From NCBI GenBank assembly GCA_944472155.2, contig OX235273.1:106600582-106664581 (forward strand): a stretch of DNA of 64,000 nucleotides, given 5' to 3'. A program made the position numbers and the translations under genes. Position 1 is the first letter of the stretch. Each line of letters begins with the position of its first letter. This DNA is from Trichobilharzia szidati (lineage: Eukaryota; Platyhelminthes; Trematoda; Strigeidida; Schistosomatidae). Shown here one piece after another: positions 42,560 to 53,399 of the stretch. The notes below the pieces were generated by a model. The model saw only the letters and a list, made by a program, of their open reading frames with translations. It made no database searches and was not told the DNA's origin.

Positions 42560-42938
42560 TTACTGCCAATAATAACACCAACTGTCGGAATTGTTTTGTT
42601 CTTTAATTCCAAATATTGGAATGCTTCTCACTTTTGTCTGTGAGATATATTGATAATGTATTGTTTTATGTGATTTCGGCTGAGTGAATCAGTTATTCTG
42701 ACCTTGGACTGTCTCAGTGGGAATTATTGGTGTGTGATTCTTGTGGAGGGGATTTCGATCTCACTTTGTTGGAAATATTCTAATTAATTCTCAGGTACTT
42801 GTTACATCTGAATTTCAGTTAACTAATTTTGTTCCACAGTACTTGTTTTGCATTTAGAGAGAAACGTTGTTTGTATAGCTGCTTGACGGCACTCTGTTGA
42901 GGTTAATTTAAGTTTTTGATGTTGTTATTATTTTTTTA
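42560..42938 (+). repeat. R1 repeat, copy 4, left part
   Basis: Matches R1 (TATATTGATAATGTATTG, GACCTTGGACTGTCTCAGTG, GAATTTCAGTTAACTAATTTTG). It is interrupted by a SINE-A2 and resumes at 43341. Confidence 0.6.
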
Positions 42939-43340
42939 AGAGTTGATCAAGGATTGATATCAGTTAGAGAACCGTTGAAAACCAGCACTGGAGTACTGGA
43001 CAGCTGTTTCATCCTAGTTTGGGAATCATCGGTAGTACACACTCACAGGGGTTCGAACCCAGAACTTTCCGGTTACAATGCAAGCTCATATACCATTCAT
43101 TTACTGGGACCCGATTCGATGGCCAAAGCATGAATTCTAACTTCTAACAATTCGTGATTTATCGTGACTATCAAACAATGTCACCGGTGGGACATTCATC
43201 CTCACACTTGACTGGATGGATCTCATTGAACACGACTTCTCACTAGAACTCTAGGTAACTCCTTACTGTAACAGGTCACTCGCGAGCATCATATTAATTT
43301 TCTGTAGTTGGTTTGTAAGGATTGGTTTTGTTTTTACGAG
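42939..43340 (-). mobile_element. SINE-A2 with tail sequence at both ends, inserted in R1
   Basis: Minus strand from 43340: tail (CTCGTAAAAACAAAACCAAT, CCTTACAAACCAACTACAG), body, A-box region, B-box GGTTCGAACCC, damaged hammerhead (CCGATGA type) and again the start of the tail (GGTTCTCTAACTGATATC to TTGATCAACTC). Thus it is longer than one unit. TTGTTATTATTTTTTTAA (42922-42939) and TTGTTATAATTTTTTAA (43341-43357) flank it and fit a target duplication of about 17 bp in low-complexity DNA. Confidence 0.75.
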
Positions 43341-43565
43341 TTGTTATAATTTTTTAATAGAACCAAGACATGTCTGCGCGTATCTGAAGGAAGTTTCATC
43401 CGCTTTGCGGTGGGCTACAAGGATAGGTTTCCTGCGTTCAGAAAAGAAGGAGTTGGCTTTGCTCGTTACTGTAGTTGCGTTTAATTTTTACGGTTTTATG
43501 GTCTTTCCAGAAAACATTTTCAGTGTTAATTTCATCTCATCTCGCTGCAATGTCAGACGTTGGCT
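43341..43565 (+). repeat. R1 repeat, copy 4, right part
   Basis: Continuation of R1 including TAGAACCAAGACATGTCTGC and TTTCCTGCGTTCAGA, aligned to 28200-28330 and 19860-19990. Confidence 0.5.
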
Positions 43566-43839
43566 GGTTCCTATAAATCAGTGTGTTTAGTGATGCATGA
43601 TTACATTTTTCAGAGTATTTGTTACTGGTTGATAATTTTTGTGACTTCGTTCACGGATTCGGTGGAATACTTTGAAAGTTTCTATATAAGGCACTGACGA
43701 GTATCCTCATCAGTATTTTCTCCATTCGATCGTCTTCACTTAACGTGAACATTTTCTGAAAACAGTGAACTTTTTTTCTAAGAATAAGGTTATAAGAAAG
43801 ACCTATGAATTGTCGTTATAATTTGCAGCATCATTTTGA

Positions 43840-44430
43840 TTTTTGAGTTAGACCACGGAGTTAGAGAACCATTTAAAGCCACCGGGGAGTACTGGACAGG
43901 TGTTTTATCCCAGCTTTGGACTCATCGGCAGTACGTACCCACCACAGGGTTTCGCACCCAGGACAGACTCGTATACTATTCAGCTACTGGGACCCGATTC
44001 AATGGCCAGTCCATGAATTCTAACTTCTACGAATTAAAATTAAAATTAATCTGATGTTCACTAGTGACTGGTTACAGGGGGGAGTTGCCTAGAGTTCTAG
44101 TGAGAAGTCACGAACAGTGAGGCTCATCCAGTTGGGAATAGGGATGGATTTCCTGGCAGTGACAGTGTTTGGTGGTCGCACTAAAATCACGAATTGGTAG
44201 AAGTTGGAATTCATGGACTGGTCAATGAATCTGGTCCAAATAGGTGAATAGTATACGAGCCTCTCCTGGGTGCGAAACCATGTGGTGGGTACGTACTGCC
44301 CATGAGTCCCAAGCTAGGATGAGACAACTGTCGAGTACTCCCTGGTAGTTTAAATGGTTCTCTAACTGATATCCATTCATGGTCCTACTAGAAAAAATAA
44401 CAAATCAAATCCTTATAAATCAAGTTTTGA
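43840..44430. mobile_element. SINE-A2 composite with near full-length inverted head
   Basis: The antisense part 43850-44039 holds tail start, hammerhead (CCGATGA core on the minus strand), a T arm and the A-box region. A sense part 44045-44430 then holds body, A-box-like region, T arm, hammerhead (CCCATGA, GAGAC) and tail. A transcript through both would fold into a hairpin of nearly 200 bp. I could not find a clean flanking duplication. Confidence 0.75.
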
Positions 44431-44557
44431 AAATCTTTTTGATTCCCTTTAATTTCGGGTGGAATATAGGACTTCAAGCTTTGAAAATTGAGCTTTCGGT
44501 TCACTGCAGATGCGCATTAAAAATTTAATATAGACGGAATAATGAACTGAGAATATT

Positions 44558-44800
44558 GTCTTCGGTGGCACAGCAGTAGAATGCTCGCCTACCACTCAAA
44601 TGGTCCGAGGTTTGATCCTCGGCCGACTCACTCCTTGACATCACTAAGCCTGTAATAAGACTGGTAAAGACAGAAGGTTGGACATGGGGCTAGCATTCCC
44701 ATCCGCTAAAAATAAACACCACCGCTACGGAAATTTCAAGACTCCAACTTTGAAGTCCTGTTCTCGACTGGTAACGTAAATGAATAAAAAAAACAAAGAA
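44558..44800 (+). mobile_element. SINE-B, sense
   Basis: Head with TCTTCGGTGGCACAGCAG, TAGAATGCTCGCCTACCAC, GGTTTGATCCTCGGCCGAC; body; tail GAAGTCCTGTTCTCGACTGG ending in AATAAAAAAAAC. The anticodon arm (GCTCGCCTACCAC) is close to tRNA-Gly. Confidence 0.8.
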
Positions 44801-44819
44801 ATATTGTTACTAACAACAT

Positions 44820-45095
44820 TAATGCTGCTTTAAATCACACTGAATCAGTAGTACAGGCAGATTACATTTCAACAGCATCAATAAGAAATAATAGGCGTGA
44901 ATATAACACTAAACTGAATATCAGGTAAACTAGGGGAATTAATACATAATTTATGAATTTACAGGTTTCACAGCAGGCCAGAATACCAGTTGTCGCTGGC
45001 TGAGCCTGCTTCTTTCACCTACAGAGCTCCAGTTGATTTAGGTGAGTTGCAATAGCCTCTGCTATTTTTGATGTTCGGTATTCAGACACCTCTTA
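44820..45095 (-). pseudogene. PLE C-terminal fragment
   Basis: Minus strand aligns in order with the 3' end of the PLE at 46.4-46.7 kb: AGAGGCTATTGCAACTCACC, GAGCTCTGTAGGTGAAAG, GCGACAACTGGTATTCTGG, then non-coding 3' sequence. Its EA-x-AI ... LC-x-K block is broken by stops. Confidence 0.6.
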
Positions 45096-45104
45096 TTAAC
45101 ACTT

Positions 45105-45258
45105 AGAGGTACTTGCTTCACTGCAATCCACTCCAGTTGTTTTCATGACTATTGACAAGCTTTAATTTCCTCCTCACTTGATCCTCGCCCCCCATCATCG
45201 CCCAACCCACGCCCAACTCTTCGCTTCCTCTTTAGGTTCCACACGTTGTCCTGTTAAG
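45105..45258 (-). mobile_element. RTE-clade fragment
   Basis: CATGACTATTGACAAGC, TTTCCTCCTCACTTGATCC, CCACGCCCAACTCTTCGCTTCC and GGTTCCACACG follow the 3'-terminal RTE order on the minus strand. Confidence 0.5.
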
Positions 45259-45259
45259 A

Positions 45260-45940
45260 TTTGTTACCACCTTGACATTTATAGTCAGTGACTTAGAAAA
45301 TTGCTAATTTATGTAGTGAGAACCTGTCACAATGTTCATTATATAAATTCTCAAGTATTCAATACAATTCTTCAATTACTAAATAAAACTAGATTTTCTG
45401 AGAGCTGTATGAACAATGTTGATGACAGGGAAAAAAGCGATACTGAATAATTTAGACATATTTTCCAACTAACATACACACATTCACACAATCGAGACTA
45501 ATTAATCATCATTATTAAGAAATACATAAGGACTGCTGACATTCCACAGGGATGAGGGACAGTGATTGGTGATGAAGGAATCTGTAAAACAAAAAAAACA
45601 CTCAATAGTCTTTTTTTAAATTTTAGTTCCAAAGAAAAAAACAACGATGGTAAATAATTGAATACTATCCATTTCGAGTGAAAGGAGGAGTGTGTTGTGA
45701 GAAAAAAGGGTTATTTCATTTAAGTGACAGCTTTCTGTTATAAAAGAGCACAGAAGAAGCTATCATCAATTCTAGTCTATATATAAATGTAAGGAGAGCT
45801 GATCGATAAAGTTAGGTGGTTGATTTTTGAGTAAAAAATTGAATTAAATATATCAGTTCAGGGAAAAAGTGACATGCACTGAGCAGAATATAGTAAGAAT
45901 GAGATGAATATAAAAGGGGAACTCGGACAGTGCTATAATC
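45260..45940. other. No recognisable feature
   Basis: Nothing assignable; possibly eroded PLE 3' sequence. Confidence 0.3.
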
Positions 45941-45944
45941 ATTA

Positions 45945-46358
45945 CCCGTTCCATGTATTCTGTGTAAAACATTGGGCCTCAGAAGCACATCTCCATATCG
46001 ATAGGTTCTTACCTGTCTTTTTCAGGTGCCCAAGAACCTTCATTTCCTGCTACCCTGATCTTCTGTTTATCATCGACGCTTTCCGTTAGGATTCCACCTG
46101 AGGGCCTATCTGGTGCGTATGATGTCATTTAGAGGTCATTTTATTGTGTGTCCACTCCATAGTCATTTCCTTCAGCATATCTGTTTTGCAGCGGGTTCTA
46201 GGTTGCCTCGTCTCCCAGAGTTCTTTGTTGCTTATTCTTTCTGTCTGGTCACGTGATTTTCATTTTTGTAGCACAGAAGCCAGTTGTTGATGAAATTCTG
46301 CAGCAGGCTGTTGGAAACGCCTTCTGAGACGCACTCATCAAGTTGCTAAGCCATATAG
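45945..46358 (-). mobile_element. RTE-clade 3' part
   Basis: Minus-strand RTE 3' end and C-terminal/thumb DNA in the usual order: GGATTCCACCTGAGGGCC, GGTGCGTATGATGTCATTTAG, TGTCCACTCCATAGTCATTTCC, CTGGTCACGTGATTTTC, GTTGATGAAATTCTGCAGC. It stops where the PLE 3' end begins. Confidence 0.65.
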
Positions 46359-46359
46359 A

Positions 46360-48420
46360 ATTTTTCAAAGGAATGCATACTGAAAAAAGAGTACTGCTTT
46401 CGATAACTTCATCATCAGCCTTTACAGTTATATATACATTACAGTGAATGAATGAATTAGTGTTTAAATAACATCGAATCAATAATATTGATAGATAACA
46501 GTTCAATTGCATCAACATTACGGTGTACTGAATGTCAGGAAAATTAGGAAAGATAATGATACAAATTGATGAATTTATAGTCTCCGCTGAAGGCAAGGAC
46601 TGTAGAATGGGCTAAACTTGCTTCTTTTGAACACAGAGCACTGGTTGTTTGAGGCGAGTTCCAATAGCCTCTGCTGTTTGGAGCATGCGGTGCTTCGATG
46701 TTTTTTGACAATTTATTAGGCACCCGGCAGATGACAGAGAAGGATTCTTCCACGCTGGCTTTGTAGCCGGTTTGCACCACATGCTCCAATATCGAACTGT
46801 TAATGGTTTTAACTACACCCGTACCATAATGGGAGATGTTCTCGAGCACAAAAATCAAGTTCCTAGAGCAACGGCCAATATAACTCGCTCCACAAGCGCA
46901 GTTGAATTCGTAGATACAATTTGAAGTGGCTAGTCTAGGTACTTCATCTTTCAGTCGAGGTAGCACCATCGGTCGTGTAGAGAATAATATGTGTAGTTCG
47001 CGAGCATCAAAAGTTCTTTGAACTGATTTTCTTGATCTCCTCGTAATTATCTCACTTGGTATATCGCTGATGAATTGTAATCGTATATAAAATGGCTTCT
47101 TGTTTACAGATAGTGAGTAGTCCTTTTCCACTTTCTTTGTCATGTGTTTCTTGATAAATTTGTCAGGATAACCATTTTCGATCAAAGTATCATATAAAAT
47201 GCTTTATTCATCTTCAATTACTTCTTCTGAACATATAGCTCTAACTCTGTGGCTGAGGGTCTTCACTAAATTTCTTTTTTACTTGATAGGAAGGAAGCTG
47301 TGAAAATGTGTATATTGTCCTATCTATGCACTTTTTCTATGCAAATTTCTTTTTATGCTACCATCTGGTTTTCTTGTAAGTAGAACATCCAGGAAGGCAA
47401 TTCTGTCTTTGGATTCCTCTTCGCATGGGAATTTCATAGCCGAATGTACTTCATTGAATTCAGTAATTATTGTACTTCTACCATTATCACAAAGAATGAT
47501 GTCATCCACATATTGGCAATAAAATGGGAGCTTACTGATAATGTTGTTCAAAGTTCCATTTTCTACCTTACTTAGGAAGAAATCAGCCAAAATGACACCC
47601 AACGAGGAGCCAATCGCCACCCTTTCCACTTGCCTGTGAAGCGTGCCGTCAACTTTGAAGTTTACATTCATGGCACATCTCAATAACAATTCTTTTAGGA
47701 TTTCAGTATGGATTCCTATGTTTATCGACTGCTTGTCCACTTGTTCACATATATAATTAACTGTTTGTATTAGAGGTACATTTTTGAATAACGATGTTAT
47801 GTCCAGAGATATCATGGTTTTGTCCTTGATATTAACATCTTTTATTTTGTCTACGAATTCAAATACATCATTGACGCACTATCTTATCATGCAAAGGTTT
47901 GAGAATATTTACTATCTAGCTAGAGGATGGTAGGGCGAATTTTGCATATCAAGTATTGGTTTTAACGGTACCTCTGGTTTATGCACTTTAGGTAGGGCAT
48001 ATAATCTTGGCGTATACGTGCCCATTGGTCTGATTACTTCATATAAAATTTCAGAAAATATCTGTTCCTCCCTTAGTTTATTCAAACGTCTGGTTAATTC
48101 ATTCCCTATTTTATAATTGAAATCTTTCTTCTCCTCAAGTTTTTGAAACTTCTGTGTGTCCTTCAATATATCCTTCATCTTTTTAATATAGTCACTTCTA
48201 TCAAGAGGGACTACTCCTGAGCCTTTATCCGGCTTTGTGATTATCAGTCTCTCATTACTTATCAGTCTTTTAAGTTCTTCTCTGTGCTTCTTTGTCAAGA
48301 AACGTTTACTGTCGCATTTGAGGTTTCTACATTAGTCTCAGAAATTCGGATGCTGTTCCTTGTGTTCTGCGTTGTAGATCTTCAAAGTGTAATGGAGTAT
48401 AGTTGTAGGCTGGATGAATT
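46360..48420 (-). pseudogene. Penelope-like element, longest copy (RT + GIY-YIG)
   Basis: Minus strand, 5' to 3': HREELKRLISNERLIITKPD and KGSGVVPLDRSDYIKKMKD (N-terminal RT), PRLYALPKVHKPEVPLKPIL (48298-47912 frame), ISLDITSLFKNVPL, VERVAIGSSLGVILADFFLS, YVDD catalytic motif at 47501-47512, FLDVLLTRKPDGSI (47815-47324 frame), HFHSFLPIK, ENGYPDKFIKKHMTKKVE, then ASYIGRCSRNL (GIY-YIG) and a C-terminus ending near 46590. At least three breaks separate the frames, and the GIY-YIG helix arginine region is altered (LENISHYG). PLEs reverse-transcribe at chromosome nicks or ends. No complete 5' end is visible. Confidence 0.85.
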
Positions 48421-48424
48421 TACT

Positions 48425-48722
48425 TGATACAAAATGCAGTGATGCAATATTAGTAAGTAGCTATAATTTAGATCACAATTTATTGCTCATAATTGCGAAA
48501 TGCAGGTCATATGGTTATTCAAGTTATTTTATACAGTTCAACCACTTTTTTTTGAGTAGAACAGTTGGAAATTGGTGTTGTGTCGCTTCCATTATACCTA
48601 AAAGAATCATCAATCAATTCACTTCTGACTACGTTTAGAGGTGCAAAAGGTACCAGTCTGTACACTTCTTATGCCTCAAATAGTTAGATTTTTAAGAATA
48701 CTTGAGAATGAATGTCCCGTAG
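48425..48722. other. No recognisable feature
   Basis: Short stretch between the PLE 5' side and the gap; no feature recognised. Confidence 0.3.
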
Positions 48723-49221
48723 NNNNNNNNNNNNNNNNNNNNNNNNNNNNNNNNNNNNNNNNNNNNNNNNNNNNNNNNNNNNNNNNNNNNNNNNNNNNNN
48801 NNNNNNNNNNNNNNNNNNNNNNNNNNNNNNNNNNNNNNNNNNNNNNNNNNNNNNNNNNNNNNNNNNNNNNNNNNNNNNNNNNNNNNNNNNNNNNNNNNNN
48901 NNNNNNNNNNNNNNNNNNNNNNNNNNNNNNNNNNNNNNNNNNNNNNNNNNNNNNNNNNNNNNNNNNNNNNNNNNNNNNNNNNNNNNNNNNNNNNNNNNNN
49001 NNNNNNNNNNNNNNNNNNNNNNNNNNNNNNNNNNNNNNNNNNNNNNNNNNNNNNNNNNNNNNNNNNNNNNNNNNNNNNNNNNNNNNNNNNNNNNNNNNNN
49101 NNNNNNNNNNNNNNNNNNNNNNNNNNNNNNNNNNNNNNNNNNNNNNNNNNNNNNNNNNNNNNNNNNNNNNNNNNNNNNNNNNNNNNNNNNNNNNNNNNNN
49201 NNNNNNNNNNNNNNNNNNNNN
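48723..49221. other. Assembly gap (499 N)
   Basis: A run of 499 undetermined bases. Apparent reading frames through it are artefacts. Confidence 0.99.
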
Positions 49222-49875
49222 TACCCGGTCTTGGGACAGGCTAGAAAACTAGCGAGCTAGTTAACTAGGCGAGGTTAACACCAAACTGGTAGTCCAAAAT
49301 ACGAAATATATTTCAAGACCGAAATCGTAGTGAGTTGCTGGTTGTTTAACTAGCTAGGGATTGTGCATGAACGGACGAACGTACGTAACACGATGGCGTG
49401 CCAAATGGAATGGATGCTTGACGGCGAACCTTCAACCGAAGGAGTCGACTTAAACAGTGAAGGTTAACATTTATTGTCGAGTAATGAATGCTGTAGGCTA
49501 ATAATTTTGGGGTATTATTTACCACTATAAGAGCGTTAGATAAAACATTAAGACCTCAGTGATCCTCGTATTATGATTCATAATAATCAAATATAATGCA
49601 TTTACGCATCAGTTCACTTGATCGATGGATAGAGTATAAGATAGGTGGTACATCATTTTCGTATAACTTCACCTATAATTCATTTCTACAATTTATCAGT
49701 CATATTAGTAAAATAATACTTTTCTTTCCAGTATTTTTTATGAATTTGCCTGCAATCATGAGAAATTCATGAACAGACCTGTACATAATGAAATCTGTCT
49801 AACTTCTAAGCAGGAATCAAGTTGTCTAGATCGTTGTCTTTTCATTTGTGCAAAATCAATAAGTTTGTCAAGTTG
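49222..49875. other. No recognisable feature
   Basis: Nothing assignable right of the gap. Confidence 0.3.
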
Positions 49876-49879
49876 CGTT

Positions 49880-49991
49880 TTCAAGTATTGGTTTATTTGT
49901 GAGGATTTTGTTTGATTGGTTGGAATATTTCATCATGAGCTGGTATCAGTTAGAGAACCATTGGAAAACCTGCAGGGATTACTGGACAGCT
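49880..49991 (-). mobile_element. SINE-A1 (antisense), left piece
   Basis: Antisense A1 tail (TTCAAGTATTGGTTTATTTG, TTTGATTGGTTGGAATATTT, GAGCTGGTATCAGTTAGAG) up to ATTACTGGACAGCT, where a PLE foldback has inserted. The remainder is at 50996-51060. Confidence 0.8.
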
Positions 49992-50995
49992 TAATATATG
50001 TGTAAAACTTGGGCACTGTGGTAGTAAGTAATTCCATATCAGTTTTATTATATAGAAACAGTATTATTTACTGGATGACAAGGTTTCGAACAAAATTGAT
50101 TGTTCATAATCATATCATCAATTATAATCACACGAATTCGAAACTTGAGTTTTATAGTTTTCTTTGTTCTCTCCTATTTGTCATCGTTGGGGTAATAGAA
50201 TTTTCCAGATATCCGCCGGGACAGGTGTTGAATCATTCCTATTACATGTATTCGCAGTTGATTCGATAAACAAAGCTTCTATTATCAATCTCTCCCTCCA
50301 CCCTGTTAAATTCGATTTTAAAACTGTCATCTTATTCCATCCATCCTATTGTATGGTTGTGTGTAATTGCATGTAGCGAGTGCTATAGCTGAACTATTCT
50401 CTAGATTTCTTATCTTATTTGGATCAACTAATCTAGATTTTGCTAAGTTTTTATGTTCAGAGTGTGGGTTTCCTGTAAACACTAGTGTTTAACTTCCCAT
50501 CTTCTTCCCTTTTTACGTTGCAATCTAACATTGCGAGCTCCCCTTCCTGAACATAAAAACTTAGCAAAATCTAGATTGGTTGATCCAAATAAGATAAGAA
50601 ATCTAGAGAATAGTTCAGCTATAACACTCACTACATGTAATTACACACAACCATACAATAGGATGGGTGGGATAAGATGACAGTTTTAAAATCTAATGTA
50701 ATAGCAGGGTGGAGGGAGAGATTGATAATGGAAGCTTTTTTTATCGAATCAACTGCAAACACGTGTAATAGGAATGATTCAACACCTGTCTCAGATATCT
50801 GGAAAATTCTACTACCCCAATGACGACAAATAGGAGAGAACAAAAAAACTATAAAACTCAAGTTTCGAAATCGTGTGATTACAATTGATGAAATGATTAT
50901 GAACAATAAATTTTGTTCGAAACTGTGTCATCCAGTAAATAATACTGTTTCTTTGACTGTGTGATATATCCATCTTATAAACAAACTAATATGGA
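49992..50995 (+). mobile_element. PLE foldback copy 2 inserted in a SINE-A1
   Basis: A 1004-bp unit. The left arm (about 49997-50463) is complementary to the right arm (about 50546-50991) over roughly 450 bp with few differences. The 80-bp centre encodes, on the minus strand, EDGKLNTSVYRKPTL, a PLE RT C-terminal block. ATTACTGGACAGCT is duplicated exactly (49978-49991 and 50996-51009). The target is the hammerhead region of a SINE-A1, so this insertion is younger than that SINE. Confidence 0.85.
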
Positions 50996-51060
50996 ATTAC
51001 TGGACAGCTGTTTCCTCCATCATAGTTTGAGACTCTTCGGCAGTACGCACCTAGTGGGGT
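50996..51060 (-). mobile_element. SINE-A1 (antisense), right piece
   Basis: Antisense hammerhead with stem I (TACTG..CAGTA), CGAAGAG core region and an insertion-bearing GGAGGAAAC on the minus strand, ending at TACGCACC before the T arm. Confidence 0.75.
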
Positions 51061-51124
51061 CTGAAGTTGAATTTTACCTCAGTATTGGCATGATAGGTAG
51101 AATTCTTTTCAATTTTCTATTATG

Positions 51125-51500
51125 ATTATTATCACTTGTTATTACTGTTATTCGTTTGGGTTCTGAATGAAACATAGGGCTACTTTAGAAGTATGTCTTC
51201 ATTTCATTTTGTTTTCTGCAAACTTTGTTTAACTGGTTCCACAACTGTTCTTAGGCCTTCATCTCCTGTTTACATGATCTCTTGCATGTCATCCTCAGGA
51301 GCTAAACTTGTCGTCTTCCATTCATGTTCTATCCTGGGGCCTGGCATGTGATATCACTCAACGGTATACTTAGTATATGTCTTATTCATATACATTTCTT
51401 TCCGCACATTTGTTATGAGGTAGTTAGTTTATTGATTGGTTCCTCGCTACAGCTTCTTGTTGTTTATTCGTTTCAGCTGACCATCCAACCCCCAACAATA
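51125..51500 (-). mobile_element. RTE-clade 3' end
   Basis: Minus-strand RTE 3' order: GTTACTGTTATTCG tail region, GGGTTCTGAATGAAACATAG, TCATCTCCTGTTTACATGATC, GGCATGTGATATCACTCAAC, CAGCTTCTTGTTG. Degenerate. Confidence 0.6.
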
Positions 51501-51529
51501 TTCCATTTCACCGAAAATACCCATTGAGT

Positions 51530-52802
51530 CATGAAGAGAATAAAAGACAGATTCAGCGAAGAAAATTTTCTTTACTGACGAAATGATCTTCAGAGGTTGT
51601 GCAGTCGTATTTATTTTAACCAAAAATGTATAGTGGTTTATTATTGAGTAATAGGGGCGGGTGACATAATTGATATAATTACTCAGAAGTGGCTTTAGAA
51701 GTGAAAATTAAAAGTTGTAAATTATTTGGTACTCAACGGAACAAAGGAAGAAAAGGTTAGAAATTTGATAAGGTTAAAATTGCTATTGAGTGAGAATAAA
51801 GGTAGTTGAGTGTCAATTTAGCAAGTGTGAAGAGGGTGTGAAAATATACAAAAGGAGCATATGAGAGTGATAGTACTGAATTAATTATTAGAGCAAAAGC
51901 AAACTAAAAGTAAAATGAAAAGAAAAAATCAAAATTTTTTATTTATAAGGAACGAATAGTGCGAAGGTTAAGATCAAGGTAGAATAAGAGACTAGACAAA
52001 CCTTTTCTGTATACAGAGTTCAGGGTTGTATTGATGAATCGCCAACGCCTCTGCCATACACAAAAGCCGAAACCTGACGCCCCTTTTGCCATTCGGCTTC
52101 ACATTGTAGATGATCTTGAAAGACAACTCTGGTGGAGCTAAGTGGCATGAGTTCACCAAATGCTCGAGAATTGAGCTAGTAATTGTCTTACACTGTCCCA
52201 TTGCTAACCATGCCAATAATGTTCAGAGATGCGTTTGGAAAGCGTGCGCTTTTTGCGGCCAATATAAATAGCTCCACATGAGCAGGTGAATTTATAAACA
52301 CACACTGAGGTGGCTCAAAGCGGCAGTTTATCCTTCACACATCCGTTGATCATCTGTCGGCTGTGGAAATTGATACGTAGCTCAGCCATAAAGAAGACTT
52401 CCCTCAGTGATCTGAATAAGCGATTCTTTAGGATATCAGCTGAGGTATCACCTTTAAATTCAACACTCATAAATAGCAGTTTCTTCGGCACTGTCTGGTT
52501 TCTATCAGGCTTTTCCCTTAACTTCATGTTTTTCTCGATAAATCTTGGAGGATATCCATTCTCTATGAGGACTTGTCTGAGTCGCCCCAGTTCCCCATCG
52601 ATTGTATCACTTGAATATATCCTCCTTATTCTTGAGGTTAAGGAATGGATCAGATTTCTCTTTCTTCTCAAAGCGACCCAACTATGAAAATTTGTGTACT
52701 GACCATTCCATGTTGGTTTCCTGTAGATCGGTCTTTGAAGAGAACCATCAGATCTCCTCTTTAGAAAAACATCCATTTGAATATTCATACAGTTATTTAA
52801 TC
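51530..52802 (-). pseudogene. PLE RT C-terminus and GIY-YIG endonuclease
   Basis: Minus strand: 157-codon frame (52788-52315) with MDVFLKRRSDGSLQRPIYRK, PTWNGQYTNFHSWVALRRKR, IENGYPPRFIEKNMKLREKP, FMSVEFKGDTSADILKNRLF; then after a frameshift YKFTCSCGAIYIGRKKRTLS and KRISEHY, another shift, ILEHLVNSC and the C-terminus MAEALAIHQYNPELCIQKR (to about 51992). 51530-51990 is the non-coding 3' region. A SINE-A1 composite begins at 52803, exactly where the RT frame stops, so it has interrupted the gene. Confidence 0.8.
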
Positions 52803-53395
52803 TTCAAGTATTGGTTTTGTAGGGATTTTGTCTGATTGGTTGGAGGATTTCATCATGAGCTGACATCAGTTAGGAGACCATTGGAAAATCAACTGGAAGG
52901 ATTGGAGGGCTGTTTCGTCCTAGTTTAAGACTCTTCAACAGTACTGCTCATGATGAAATCCTCCAACCAATCAAACAAAATCCCAACAAACACATACTCG
53001 AAAATTGATTTAATGCTCACCAGCGACTGGCCCTATTAAGGTGGGTAGTAATCTGCGTTTCTAGAGAGGAGCTATGAGAAGAAGGGTACAGCAATTTGAA
53101 GGTGAGGCAGTAACTCATCGAAGGAGACATTGCGAAATGGTCGTATTATGTCGTGAATTGGCAGAAGTTGGAATTCATGGACTGGCCATTGGATCATGTC
53201 CCAGTGGCTTAGTGGTCTACGAACTCGCTAGCCTTGTAACCAGAAGGTCCTGAGTTCAAACCTCCTGTGATGGGTACGTACTGCTGAAGAGTCCGAAACT
53301 AGGACGGAGAAAACAGCTGTCCAGTACTCCCAGTTGGTTTTCCAATGGTTCTCAAACTGATGTCAGCTCATGATGGAATCCTCCAATTAACTATC
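52803..53395 (+). mobile_element. SINE-A1 composite with inverted head
   Basis: 52803-52945 is antisense tail and hammerhead; from 52946 a sense tail (CTCATGATGAAATCCTCC, inverted relative to 52831-52860) leads into the body, A-box TGGCTTAGTGG, T arm (GAGTTCAAACCTC), hammerhead (core CTGAAGA at 53284-53290, stem I GTACTG 53278-53283 with CAGTAC) and tail. The hammerhead has extra bases between stem II and the GAAA side. Flanks are only weakly similar, so the duplication is uncertain. It interrupts a PLE gene on the left. Confidence 0.8.
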
Positions 53396-53399
53396 TAGT

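Noticed and set aside
46385..46430. Hammerhead ribozyme annotation at the PLE 3' end
   Set aside because: Core words exist, but stem II is mispaired and no stem III or cut site is visible; reported only as a low-interest finding.
48641..49260. Long frames of 182-203 codons through the gap
   Set aside because: They consist almost entirely of undetermined bases (48723-49221).
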